Assembly (NCBI RefSeq): GCF_015565955.1
Contig: NZ_CP064760.1
Location: forward strand, 248,001-312,000
DNA length: 64,000 nt
Direction of reading: 5' to 3'
Source: Microbacterium schleiferi
GTDB taxonomy: Bacteria > Actinomycetota > Actinomycetes > Actinomycetales > Microbacteriaceae
Of this stretch, positions 43,723 to 52,086 are shown piece after piece. Within the stretch, counting starts at the first letter, position 1; each line of letters begins with the position of its first letter. Both the position numbers and the translations under genes were made by a program. The notes below the pieces were generated by a model. The model was given only the letters and a program-made list of their open reading frames with translations. It was not told the origin of the DNA and ran no database searches.

Positions 43723-44574
43723 ATGCAATTCGGGCTGCACATCGCGGACTTCACCTTCGATTCGGGGCCGGCCCAGCTCGGCCCGACCCTCGCGCGGCAC
43801 GTCCGGCACGCCGAGGATGCGGGGATCCAGCGCATCACGGTCATGGACCACTTCTGGCAGCTCCCCGGAATCGGGCCCGTCGAGCACGAGATGCTCGAGG
43901 CCTACGCGACTCTCGGATTCCTTGCCGCGCACACTCAGAAGGCGATGCTGCACGTCCTGGTCACGGGGGTCATCTACCGGCATCCGGCCCTGCTTGCCAA
44001 GCAGGTGAGCACCCTCAACGTGCTCTCGGGCGGCCGGGTCGGGCTCGGCATCGGAGCGGGATGGAATGAGCAGGAGTGCGTCGGGCTCGGTTTCCCGTTC
44101 TCGCCGGTCGCGCAACGCTTCGTTGAGCTGGAGGAGACGATCCAGATCTGCCAGCAAATGTGGTCAGACTCCGAAGAGCCGTATGACGGCGCGATCTGGC
44201 AGCTCGGGCGCACGCTGAATTCGCCGCAGAACGTGACCAAGCCGATGCTGATGATCGGCGGTGGCGGCGAGAAGAAGACCCTCAAACTCGTCGCTCAGTA
44301 CGCGGATGCCTGCAACCTAAGTGCCCTCGCTGGCGTACCCACGGGCAAACTCGATGTGCTGCGCGCTCACTGCGACGACGTCGGGCGCGACTACGACACC
44401 GTCGAGAAGACCGCCATGATCGGCGTCAACCCCGAGTCGACGGTGGATGGCGTCGCCGACCAGGTGCGAGCGCTGGGGGAGGCGGGCTTCACGACGACGT
44501 ACGTCTTCTCTGTCGGCATCCGTCAACCCGAGAAAGTCGTCGACCTGATCGCCGGGGTCGCCGGCCGGGTGTAG
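43723..44574 (+). CDS. LLM-class F420-dependent oxidoreductase
   Basis: The 283-residue luciferase-like TIM-barrel protein has QFGLHIADFTFDSGP at the start, DHFWQLPGIGP near residue 43, the cofactor-region motif LSGGRVGLGIGAGWNEQEC near 103 and MLMIGGGGEKKTLKLVAQY near 170. This fits the F420-dependent group common in actinobacteria that reduces or oxidises diverse small molecules. It converges with mesD, and two copies of the palindromic repeat lie between their stops. Confidence 0.85.
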   Translation: MQFGLHIADFTFDSGPAQLGPTLARHVRHAEDAGIQRITVMDHFWQLPGIGPVEHEMLEAYATLGFLAAHTQKAMLHVLVTGVIYRHPALLAKQVSTLNVLSGGRVGLGIGAGWNEQECVGLGFPFSPVAQRFVELEETIQICQQMWSDSEEPYDGAIWQLGRTLNSPQNVTKPMLMIGGGGEKKTLKLVAQYADACNLSALAGVPTGKLDVLRAHCDDVGRDYDTVEKTAMIGVNPESTVDGVADQVRALGEAGFTTTYVFSVGIRQPEKVVDLIAGVAGRV

Positions 44575-44600
44575 CCGGACTCAGCCGGTCAGCTCCGACC

Positions 44601-44682
44601 GCACGAAGGCAGGAGTTCTCGCCGATGTAGGACGTTTCACGCGCACATCGTCCTACCGCGGCGATTTCTCCTACGTCGGTGC
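44601..44682. repeat. Palindromic intergenic repeat, copy B
   Basis: This 82-bp element forms a nested hairpin: GCAC/GTGC ends, GGCAGGAG/CTCCTACG, TCGCCG/CGGCGA and GTAGGACG/CGTCCTAC, around the loop TTTCACGCGCACAT. It aligns base for base, without gaps, with copy C (about 85% identical). The bases just before it (44581-44606) copy the last 26 bases of mesD with three mismatches. Confidence 0.85.
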
Positions 44683-44729
44683 GCACGAGGGACGGACGCT
44701 GAGCCGGTAGGCGGCGCCGCCGATTGGTC

Positions 44730-44811
44730 GCACGAAGGTAGGCGTTATCGCCGCGGTAGGACCTTTCAGCCGCACATCGTCCTACGTCGGCGATTTTTCC
44801 TACCTCGGTGC
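44730..44811. repeat. Palindromic intergenic repeat, copy C
   Basis: This 82-bp copy has the same nested stem pattern as copy B: GCACGAAGGTAGG at one end, TCCTACCTCGGTGC at the other, GGTAGGAC and GTCCTACG internally. Differences from B fall mostly in opposite stem positions or the loop. It lies 23 bp after the mesD stop (reading leftward) and may act as a bidirectional terminator. Confidence 0.85.
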
Positions 44812-44834
44812 GGGCAGGGCAACGGATGCTGACC

Positions 44835-45860
44835 TCAGCCGGCCAGCTCGGATCGCACGATCGCGGCGCCGGCGCTGAGCGCGGCGAGCTTTCCGCGTGC
44901 CACGTCACGAGGCAGCGGTGCCATGCCGCAGTTCGTCGACGGGTAGAGGTTCTCGGCATCCACGAACTGCAGCGCTCGCCGCAGCGTGTCGGCAACCTCG
45001 TCCGGAGTCTCCACTGTCGTGCTGGCGACATCGATCGCCCCGACCATGACCTTCTTGTCGCGGATGAGTTCAATGAGGTCCATGGGCACGTGGGAGTGGT
45101 GGCACTCCAGCGAGACGATGTCGATACTCGACTCGCGGATGCGGGGGAAGATCCGCTCGTACTGACGCCACTCCGACCCGAGCGAGGCCTTCCAATCAGT
45201 GTTGGCCTTGATGCCATAGCCGTAGCAGACGTGCACCGCGGTCTCGCAGGTCAGCCCCTCCGCCGCTCGCTCGAGCGCGGCGATGCCCCAGTCGTTCACG
45301 TCGTCGAAGAAGACATTGAAGGCTGGCTCGTCGAACTGGACGATGTCGACCCCGGCCGCGGCGAGTTCTTTCGCTTCCTGGTTCAGGATGCCTGCGAACT
45401 CCCACGCGAGCTCTTCGCGGCTGCCGTAGTGGGCGTCGTAGAGTGTGTCGATCATGGTCATCGGGCCGGGAAGCGCCCACTTCACGGGGCGGTCCGTGTG
45501 GGCACGCACGAAGGCGGCATCCTGAACGAACACCGGCGCCTTGCGCGCCACGGGGCCGACGACCGTCGGAACTGACGCGTCGTACCGGTCGCGGATGCGC
45601 ACCGTCTCGCGGCGCTCGAAGTCCACGCCCTCAAGGTGCTCGATGAAGGTCGTCACGAAGTGCTGACGGCTCTGTTCGCCGTCGCTGACGATATCGATCC
45701 CCGCGTGCTGCTGGTCGGCTAATGCCAGGCGCAGGGCATCCCGCTTGCCTTCGGCGAGGATGTCGTCATCCAGCTTCCAGGGCGACCAGAGCGTCTCGGG
45801 CTGAGCGAGCCATGACGGCTTGGGCAGGCTGCCGGCGGTGGAGGTGGGCAGGAGCGTCAT
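44835..45860 (-). CDS. mesD: Core-MetE folate-independent methionine synthase (MesD-type)
   Basis: The 341-residue protein corresponds to the catalytic C-terminal MetE barrel only, lacking the N-terminal folate domain. Zinc and homocysteine-site motifs include STAGSLPKPSWL near residue 8, SDGEQSRQHFV near 58, VQFDEPAFNVFF near 167 and VHVCYG near 205, with a late Cys in STNCGMAP near 315. The ATG at 45860 overlaps the upstream DUF1852 gene by 4 bp. The MetE-core plus DUF1852 pairing is the known MesD/MesX system, which makes methionine without methyl-folate and needs oxygen. The methyl donor is not established. Confidence 0.82.
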   Translation of the reverse strand: MTLLPTSTAGSLPKPSWLAQPETLWSPWKLDDDILAEGKRDALRLALADQQHAGIDIVSDGEQSRQHFVTTFIEHLEGVDFERRETVRIRDRYDASVPTVVGPVARKAPVFVQDAAFVRAHTDRPVKWALPGPMTMIDTLYDAHYGSREELAWEFAGILNQEAKELAAAGVDIVQFDEPAFNVFFDDVNDWGIAALERAAEGLTCETAVHVCYGYGIKANTDWKASLGSEWRQYERIFPRIRESSIDIVSLECHHSHVPMDLIELIRDKKVMVGAIDVASTTVETPDEVADTLRRALQFVDAENLYPSTNCGMAPLPRDVARGKLAALSAGAAIVRSELAG

Positions 45861-46876
45861 GCCTGAACCCCCTCCAACTCGCGGGCAGAGAACTGCGCCG
45901 ACCACAACTCGAGCGTCTCCCGGTGCGGCTCGATGAAGTGCTCCTGCGCGAACCGGCCCTGCTCGACGGCGAGGCGGCTGCGCTCCTCGCGGTCGTACTC
46001 GATGCGCGTGAGCGAGTAGTCGGGCTGGGTCAGGCTCGGCTGGAACCGCGCCGGAGCGGCAGAGTTGGCGTTGTAGATCTCTGGTCGGTAGATCTTCTGG
46101 AACGTCTCCATCGTGCTGATCGTCGCGATCAGTTCGAGGTCCGAGTAGTCGGCGAGCAGATCCCCAACGTGGTAGAACGCGAGCGGTGCGGAGCTGCGCG
46201 GCGGCATGAAGTACCGCACCTGCATCCCCATCTTCGCGAAGTAGTCATCGGTCAGCGAGTACTCGTCCTGGCGGTACTCGACCCCGAGAACCGGATGCCG
46301 CGTGGCGGTGCGGTGGTAGGTCTTGGTGCTCGAGACGCTGAGGCAGATGACGGGAGCCTTCGCGAAGTGCCGTGTGTAGGCATCCGAGGCGACGAAGCTG
46401 CGGAACAGATTGCCGTGCAGTACCCCGAAGTCCTCGGGGACGCTGAACCCGGATCCGCCCGCGTTATGGGCGGGGAGCACGACGCTGAAGTCGTAGTCCC
46501 GCACGTATGACGAGAAGTTGTTGCCCACGATGCCCGGGAGACGGGTGCCCGAGTGGTGATCGACGATCGTCGTCTCGAGGACTTCGATGATCGGGAAGCG
46601 CTCGCCGTCGCCGTCCTCATCGAGATCGATCGACACCGAGACGATGTCGAGGTCGACCGAGTAGCGGTCAGCCGATTCGTTGTCGCCATCGGCGAGTTCG
46701 TTGAACCGGTTGTTGATCATCCGGATCGCGTTGCGGAGGTTCTCCTGGCGGTTCTCTCCTCGCGCGAGGTTCGCGAAGTTGGTGGTGATGCGCGTGTTGT
46801 CGAGGGGACGGTAGTCCTCGTCGAATCGGACGCGGTCGAGAGTGAAGACAGGGACGGGCGGAGACGTCAGACGCAT
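45857..46876 (-). CDS. mesX: DUF1852 protein, MesX-type partner of the MetE-like synthase
   Basis: The protein of about 339 residues starts MRLTSPPVPVFTLDRVRFDE, matching family N-termini, so 46876 is preferred to an in-frame ATG at 46978. The conserved block NTRITTNFANLARGENRQEN is near residue 23, with YSLTDDYFAKMGMQVRYFMP near 210. DUF1852 proteins are required with MesD for folate-independent methionine synthesis. The gene overlaps mesD by 4 bp and comes first in the unit. Structured sequence precedes it at 46907-46961. Confidence 0.83.
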   Translation of the reverse strand: MRLTSPPVPVFTLDRVRFDEDYRPLDNTRITTNFANLARGENRQENLRNAIRMINNRFNELADGDNESADRYSVDLDIVSVSIDLDEDGDGERFPIIEVLETTIVDHHSGTRLPGIVGNNFSSYVRDYDFSVVLPAHNAGGSGFSVPEDFGVLHGNLFRSFVASDAYTRHFAKAPVICLSVSSTKTYHRTATRHPVLGVEYRQDEYSLTDDYFAKMGMQVRYFMPPRSSAPLAFYHVGDLLADYSDLELIATISTMETFQKIYRPEIYNANSAAPARFQPSLTQPDYSLTRIEYDREERSRLAVEQGRFAQEHFIEPHRETLELWSAQFSARELEGVQA

Positions 46877-46906
46877 GACAGACCGATCGTGTTCGGGCGA
46901 GCCAGG

Positions 46907-46961
46907 GCGGCCCGCTGAGTTGTCAGGGAGCCGCAGCGCGTGCCCGGTCACATACCCGGGC
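46907..46961 (-). promoter_or_regulatory. Two-hairpin structured leader before mesX
   Basis: On the coding strand a 6-bp hairpin, GCCCGG/CCGGGC around GTATGTGA (46942-46961), is followed by a long hairpin at 46907-46934: seven pairs, one C-C mismatch, four pairs and a CAAC loop. It lies about 30 bp before the mesX start. It may be an attenuator or sulfur/methionine-sensing RNA, but I cannot match it to a named riboswitch. Part could instead be read as an N-terminal extension from 46978. Confidence 0.45.
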
Positions 46962-47088
46962 GCGAGGCTTCGCGTCATGCTGCGATGGCTTCGAGGATGG
47001 CGCCTGGGTATCGGTCTCGCAAGTCGCGTCGTAACACAGTGTCGCTCAGGTCGTGATGTCGGACGCCGACTTCCCTGCTTGGCGTTAC

Positions 47089-47172
47089 CGCACGGGGGTA
47101 GGAGATATCCCGACGGTAGGCGGGTTCGGTGGTGATTCGTCCTTCCACCCGGACTATTCCTGCCTCCGAGAG
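47089..47172. repeat. Palindromic intergenic repeat, copy D (diverged)
   Basis: The element reads GCACGGGGGTAGGAG...GGTAGGCG at the left and CGTCCTTCC...ATTCCTGCCTCCGAG at the right. It keeps the family layout with more mismatches than B and C. The right flank GAGGTGGGGACCACGG...GGATGCCGG resembles copy A's flank. It lies between the lldD-like gene stop and mesX, in the mesX upstream region. The 327 bases from 46877 to 47203 contain this copy and the mesX leader but no gene. Confidence 0.6.
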
Positions 47173-47203
47173 GTGGGGACCACGGGCAGACGGATGCCGG
47201 GTG

Positions 47204-48462
47204 CTATGCCGTGACGCGAGCGGATGCCGATTCCACGCCAACGGGAACCAGGCGGGTCAGCTGCGTGACGTGGCGGGGTTCCAGTTCGGCAAGGCTCGAG
47301 ACGCCGAGCAGCCGCATCGTGCGCTCGATCTCGGTGCGCAGGATCTCGATCGTGCGATCCACCCCCTGTCGCCCGCCGGCCATCAGCCCGTACAGGTAGG
47401 CCCGTCCGATGAGGGTGAACTTCGCGCCCATCGCGATGGAGGCAACGATGTCGGCGCCGTTCATGATGCCCGTATCGATCATGACCGTGGCATCCTTGCC
47501 GACCTCGCGGACGACCTGCGGCAGGAGGTGGAAGGGGATCGGAGCGCGGTCGAGCTGGCGGCCACCGTGGTTGGAGAGGATGATCCCGTCGACCCCGTGA
47601 TCGATCAGGCGTACCGAGTCCTCGACGTTCTGCACGCCCTTGATGACGATCTTCCCGGGCCACAGGTCACGGATCACGGCCAGGTCGTCGTAGCTGATGG
47701 TCGGGTCCATGGCGGCATCCAGCAGCTCGCCGACCGTGCCGCCGGTGGACGAGAGCGATGCGAACTCGAGCTTCGGGGTCGTCAGGAAGTCGTACCACCA
47801 CCACGGGCGCGGGATGGCGTTGATGATCGTGCCGAGGGTGAGCTGCGGGGGGATCGCGAACCCGTTGCGCTTGTCGCGTAGCCGCGCTCCTGCGACCGGG
47901 GTGTCGACGGTGAACATGAGGGTGTCGAAGCCCGCTGCGGCCGCGCGCCGCGCCAGCCCGTAGGAGATCTCGCGGTCGCGCATGACGTAGAGCTGGAACC
48001 AGTTGCGACCGTGGGGGTTTGTCGCTTTCACGTCCTCGATGGAGGTCGTCCCGAGCGTCGAGAGCGTGAACGGGATGCCGGCGGCGCCGGCGGCCGAGGC
48101 GCCGGCGATCTCGCCCTCGGTCTGCATGAGCCGGGTGAATCCGGTGGGGGCGATCCCGAACGGCAGCGCTGAGGATCCCCCGAGGATGTCGACGGAGGTG
48201 TCCAGTTCGGGGGCGGGGTGAGGATGTCGGGGTGGAACTCGATGTCCTCGAACGCCTGGCGCGCGCGGCCGAGCGACAGTTCGCCCTCGGCGGCGCCGTC
48301 GGTGTAGTCGAATGCGGCCTTCGGTGTGCGGCGCTTGGCGATCGCACGCAGATCCGCGATCGTCAGAGCCGACTGCAGGCGGCGTTTGCGGCCGTTCAGT
48401 TCGGGAGCCTTGAACTTCATGAGCTCGAAGATCTCGGCGGGCTGGGGAAGCTGACGCTGCAC
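47204..48462 (-). pseudogene. lldD: FMN-dependent alpha-hydroxy-acid oxidase (LldD-like), frameshifted
   Basis: A protein of about 419 residues, related to L-lactate dehydrogenase (quinone/FMN) and glycolate oxidase, is split. The N-terminus ([20 protein letters not shown] near 30) reads from the GTG at 48462. The rest reads in another frame after about 48209 and contains [11 protein letters not shown], the FMN motif VIKGVQN and the catalytic His in [10 protein letters not shown]. The break lies at the adjacent G5/G4 runs 48209-48218; one extra base gives [16 protein letters not shown]. As the last gene of the rhamnose operon it may oxidise L-lactate formed from rhamnose-derived lactaldehyde. 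Confidence 0.8.
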
Positions 48463-48481
48463 TATCGCGGTGTCCTTTCCG

Positions 48482-49951
48482 TCATCGGATGCGGCTCGAG
48501 GGAGCCGGGTCGTATTGCCGCGGCTGATGTGTCCTGACCACACGGTATCGCAGATCTTCGAGTGCGCCGGCGACGAGCCCGACGGCCCTCGCCTGCACCA
48601 GGACGTTCCCGAGCGCCGTCGCCTCGACGGGTCCGGCGAGGACCGGGACCCCTGCCCGGTCGGCGGTGCGTTGGCACAGGAGCCGGTTCAGCGCGCCGCC
48701 GCCCACGAGGTGGATCGTGCGCACCGGCTGTCCGGAGAGCTCGGATGCCGTGCGTACGGTGCTCGCGAAGGCCTCCGCGAGGCTCTCCACGATCGCCCGC
48801 GTGATAGCCGCACGCGTGATGGGCGGTGCCATCCCGCGCTCGCGGTACCAGTCCGCGATGCGTCCCGGAAGATCACCGGGGGTGAGGAACCGGGCGTCGC
48901 CGGCGTCGAAGACCTCTGCCGGAGCGGCAACCTCGGCGGCGTTTCCCAGGAGCGTCGGCAGGTCGATGGCTTCGTCCGTCTCCCTCTCCCACTGCCGCAC
49001 GGACTCGCTCAGCAGCCAGAGCCCCATGACGTTGTGGAGGAACCGGATGCGCCCATCGACGCCGCGCTCGTTGGTGAAGTTCGCCTCGCGCGCGGCATCC
49101 GAGATCACCGGATGCTCGAGCTCGACACCCACGAGCCCCCACGTGCCGCACGAGATGTAGGCCGCGCTCGTCGGATCGGTCATCGGAACCGCGACGACCG
49201 CAGACGCCGTGTCGTGCGACCCGACCGCGACCACCTCGGCGCTGGTGCCGAGGTCTGCGGCCAGATCCGGACGCAGCGAACCGATGCGTTCGCCGGGATC
49301 GACGAGCGGTGGCAGCAGCGAGCTCGGGATGCCGAGGTCGTCGCACAACTGCGCATCCCACTGTCCATCCGCGATGCGCACGAGGCCTGTCGTCGAGGCG
49401 TTGGTCAACTCCGACACCCGCACGCCGGTCAACTGGAAGGCCAGCGCATCGGGGATCAGCAGCGCGTGATCGGCGACCTCCAGCATCCCGCCCTGCCGCT
49501 CTGCCGCTAGTTGGTACAGGGTGTTGAACGGCAGGAACTGCAGGCCGTTGCGGCGGTAGAGGTCGGCGAATGGATGCCGCGCGTGCACCGCCTCGATGCC
49601 CGCCGCAGTTCGCTCATCCCGGTAGTGGAACGGCTCGCCCAGCATCCGGTCGCCGCGCAGCAGCACGTAGTCGACGGCCCAGGAATCGATCCCGATGCTC
49701 GCGAGATCGGGGGCCTCGCGGGCGGCGCTCGCGAGGCCCGCCAGAGCCTCGGCGTAGAGCCGCGTGAGATCCCAGTGCAACCCGGAGGCCAGCCGCACCG
49801 GCCCGTTCGGGAACCGTGCAACGGCCTCGAGTTCGAGGACATCGGGGCCGATCTGGCCGAGCATGACCCGCCCGCTCGTCGCGCCCAGGTCAATCGCCGC
49901 AACGGTTCCCGATGCGGTGCGCTCTCGCGCAGCGCGGGACTCCTCGCTCAT
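48482..49951 (-). CDS. rhaB: L-rhamnulokinase
   Basis: The 489-residue FGGY-family kinase phosphorylates L-rhamnulose with ATP. The phosphate-binding motif [15 protein letters not shown] is near residue 18, [14 protein letters not shown] near 88, [15 protein letters not shown] near 245, [11 protein letters not shown] near 265 and [19 protein letters not shown] near 405. Its ATG overlaps the bifunctional aldolase gene by 4 bp. Context (rhaI, aldolase, LacI) makes the assignment strong. Confidence 0.92.
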   Translation of the reverse strand: MSEESRAARERTASGTVAAIDLGATSGRVMLGQIGPDVLELEAVARFPNGPVRLASGLHWDLTRLYAEALAGLASAAREAPDLASIGIDSWAVDYVLLRGDRMLGEPFHYRDERTAAGIEAVHARHPFADLYRRNGLQFLPFNTLYQLAAERQGGMLEVADHALLIPDALAFQLTGVRVSELTNASTTGLVRIADGQWDAQLCDDLGIPSSLLPPLVDPGERIGSLRPDLAADLGTSAEVVAVGSHDTASAVVAVPMTDPTSAAYISCGTWGLVGVELEHPVISDAAREANFTNERGVDGRIRFLHNVMGLWLLSESVRQWERETDEAIDLPTLLGNAAEVAAPAEVFDAGDARFLTPGDLPGRIADWYRERGMAPPITRAAITRAIVESLAEAFASTVRTASELSGQPVRTIHLVGGGALNRLLCQRTADRAGVPVLAGPVEATALGNVLVQARAVGLVAGALEDLRYRVVRTHQPRQYDPAPSSRIR

Positions 49952-51983
49952 CGCAGGAAGGCCGCCGCGACGCCGGAGTCGACGGGGATGTGCAGGCCGG
50001 TCGTGCGGCTGAGCTCTGGCCCCGTGAGCACGAACACGGCGTCGGCGACGTTCTCGGGCACGACCTCGCGCTTGAGGATCGTGCGGTTCGCGTAGAACTG
50101 GCCGAGGTCTTCTTCCTTGACGCCGTAGGTCGCGGCGCGGTTGGCGCCCCAGCCGGATGCGAAGATGCCCGAGCCGCGCACGACGCCGTCGGGGTTGATG
50201 CCGTTGACCCGGATGCCGAACTCGCCGAGCTCGACGGCGAGGAGGCGCACCTGGTGGGCCTGGTCGGCTTTCGTCGCAGAGTAGGCGATGTTGTTGGGTC
50301 CGGCGAAGACCGAGTTCTTCGAGGAGATGTAGATGACGTCTCCGCCCATGCCCTGCGCAATCATCGCGCGCGCTGCGGTCTTGGCGACCAGGAACGATCC
50401 CTTGGCCATCACATTGTGCTGCAGGTCCCAGTCCTTCTCGGTGGTCTCCAGCATGGGCTTGGACAGCGACAGGCCCGCGTTGTTGACGACGAGGTCGATG
50501 CCGCCGAAGGCCAGAACCGCCGCATCGATCGCGGCCTGAACGGCTGCTTCGTCGGCGACGTTGGCCGCGACACCGATCGCGACATCCGTGCCGCCGAGTT
50601 CCGCGGCCGCAGCCTGCGCCTTCTCGAGGTCGAGGTCGGCGATCACGACGCAGGCACCTTCTGCGGCGAGCCGGGTGGCGATCGCCTTACCGATGCCCGA
50701 GGCGGCGCCGGTCACGAGAGCAACACGCCCCTGATGGGACTTCGGCTTCGGCATCCGCTGGAGCTTCGCCTCTTCGAGGGCCCAGTACTCAATGCGGAAC
50801 TTCTCGGCATCCGAGATCGGCGTGTAGGTCGAGAGGGCTTCCGCGCCCCGCATGACATTGATGGCATTGAGGTAGAACTCGCCAGCCACCCGCGCGGTCT
50901 GCTTGTTCGCGCCGAAGCTGAACATGCCCACGCCCGGCACGAGCACGATGAGGGGGTCAGCGCCACGGATGGCGGGGCTGTTCTCATCGGCGTGCGCGTC
51001 GTAATACGCCTGGTAGTCCGCGCGGTAGGCGGCGTGCAGCTCCTTCAGCCGCGAGAGTTGCTCGTCGACCGAGGCCGTGGCCGGCAGGTCGAGGAGCATC
51101 GGCTTGACCTTCGTGCGCAGGAAGTGGTCGGGGCAGCTCGTGCCGAGCTCCGCCAGCGCCGGAGCCTTCTCGGATGCCAGGAAGTCGAGCACGCGCTCGT
51201 CGTCGGTGAAGTGTCCGACCATGACCCGGTCGGTCGAAGCCAGGCCCCGGATCGTGGGCGCGAGAGCCGCAGCCCGGGCGCGACGCTCGGCCTCGGGGAG
51301 TGCCTCGAAGCCGTGGCGAACTCCGCCAAACGGGGCAGGTTCCCCGTGTTCGGCGATGTACTCGGTGGCCGTAGCGATGATCCATGAGGAGTTCGCTTCG
51401 GCTTCGTCGGAGGTGTCTCCCCAGGCCGTGATGCCGTGGCCGCCGAGAATGCACCCGACGGCATCCGGGTTCTGGGTCTTGATCTCGGCGATGTCCAGGC
51501 CCAGCTGGAATCCGGGGCGCCGCCACGGCACCCACACGACCTTCTCGCCGAAGATCTCGCGCGTGAGGCGCTCGCCGTCAGCGGCGGTCGCGATCGCGAT
51601 GCCGGCATCCGGATGCAGGTGGTCGACGTGTGCGGCATCCACGAGCGCGTGCATCGCGGTGTCGATCGAGGGCGCGGCTCCCCCCTTGCCGTGCAGGCAG
51701 TAGTCGAACGCGGCGACCATCTCGTCTTCGCGGTCGAGTCCGGGGTAGACATCCACGAGCGCACGCACGCGGTCGAGTCGCAGCACCGCGAGTCCCTTCT
51801 CGGTCAACGTGCCGAGGTCGCCCCCCGAGCCCTTCACCCAGAGGAGCTCGACGTCTTCGCCGGTGACCGGGTCGGCATCCGTCCCCTTGGCCGACGTGTT
51901 CCCCCCGGCATAGTTGGTCACTGCCGGGTCCGCCCCAACCGGTTGCTCCGTTCGATGAGCTCAGCGACGGTCTCGTTCGTCAT
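49948..51983 (-). pseudogene. rhaD: Bifunctional rhamnulose-1-phosphate aldolase/short-chain dehydrogenase, frameshifted near its start
   Basis: The N-terminal class II aldolase domain (TNYAGGNTSAKG, GGHGITAWGDTSDEA, CPDHFLRTKVKP) splits rhamnulose-1-P. The C-terminal SDR domain (TGAASGIGKAIA, VNNAGLSLSKP, YSATKADQAHQ) oxidises lactaldehyde. The family start, MTNETVAELIERSNRLG from 51983, is one base out of frame with the rest. Adding one base at the run 51933-51936 gives NRLGADPAVTNYAGG and a protein of about 678 residues, normal for the family. Without it, translation would begin internally and lose part of the aldolase N-terminus. A 19-bp hairpin lies between this gene and rhaI. Confidence 0.87.
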
Positions 51984-52013
51984 GTCCATGTCCTTCGTGA
52001 GAGTTGTCGTACG

Positions 52014-52071
52014 CGAGGGGTCACAACACGCCGTGCGAACGCGCGCGGATGCGGCGTGTTGTGACCCCTCG
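52014..52071. repeat. 19-bp perfect inverted repeat between rhaI and rhaD
   Basis: CGAGGGGTCACAACACGCC (52014-52032) is exactly complementary to GGCGTGTTGTGACCCCTCG (52053-52071), with a 20-base spacer. It begins 15 bp after the rhaI stop (reading leftward). There is no T run, so it could be an mRNA-stabilising or processing hairpin, or a member of a dispersed palindromic repeat family. Confidence 0.9.
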
Positions 52072-52086
52072 GCGAGGAGGGGAGAG

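Noticed and set aside
46877..46978. SAM-I, SAM-IV, SAH or cobalamin riboswitch
   Set aside because: The conserved cores (for example GGCAACC of SAM-I/IV or the cobalamin box) are absent, so it is left as an unnamed structured leader.
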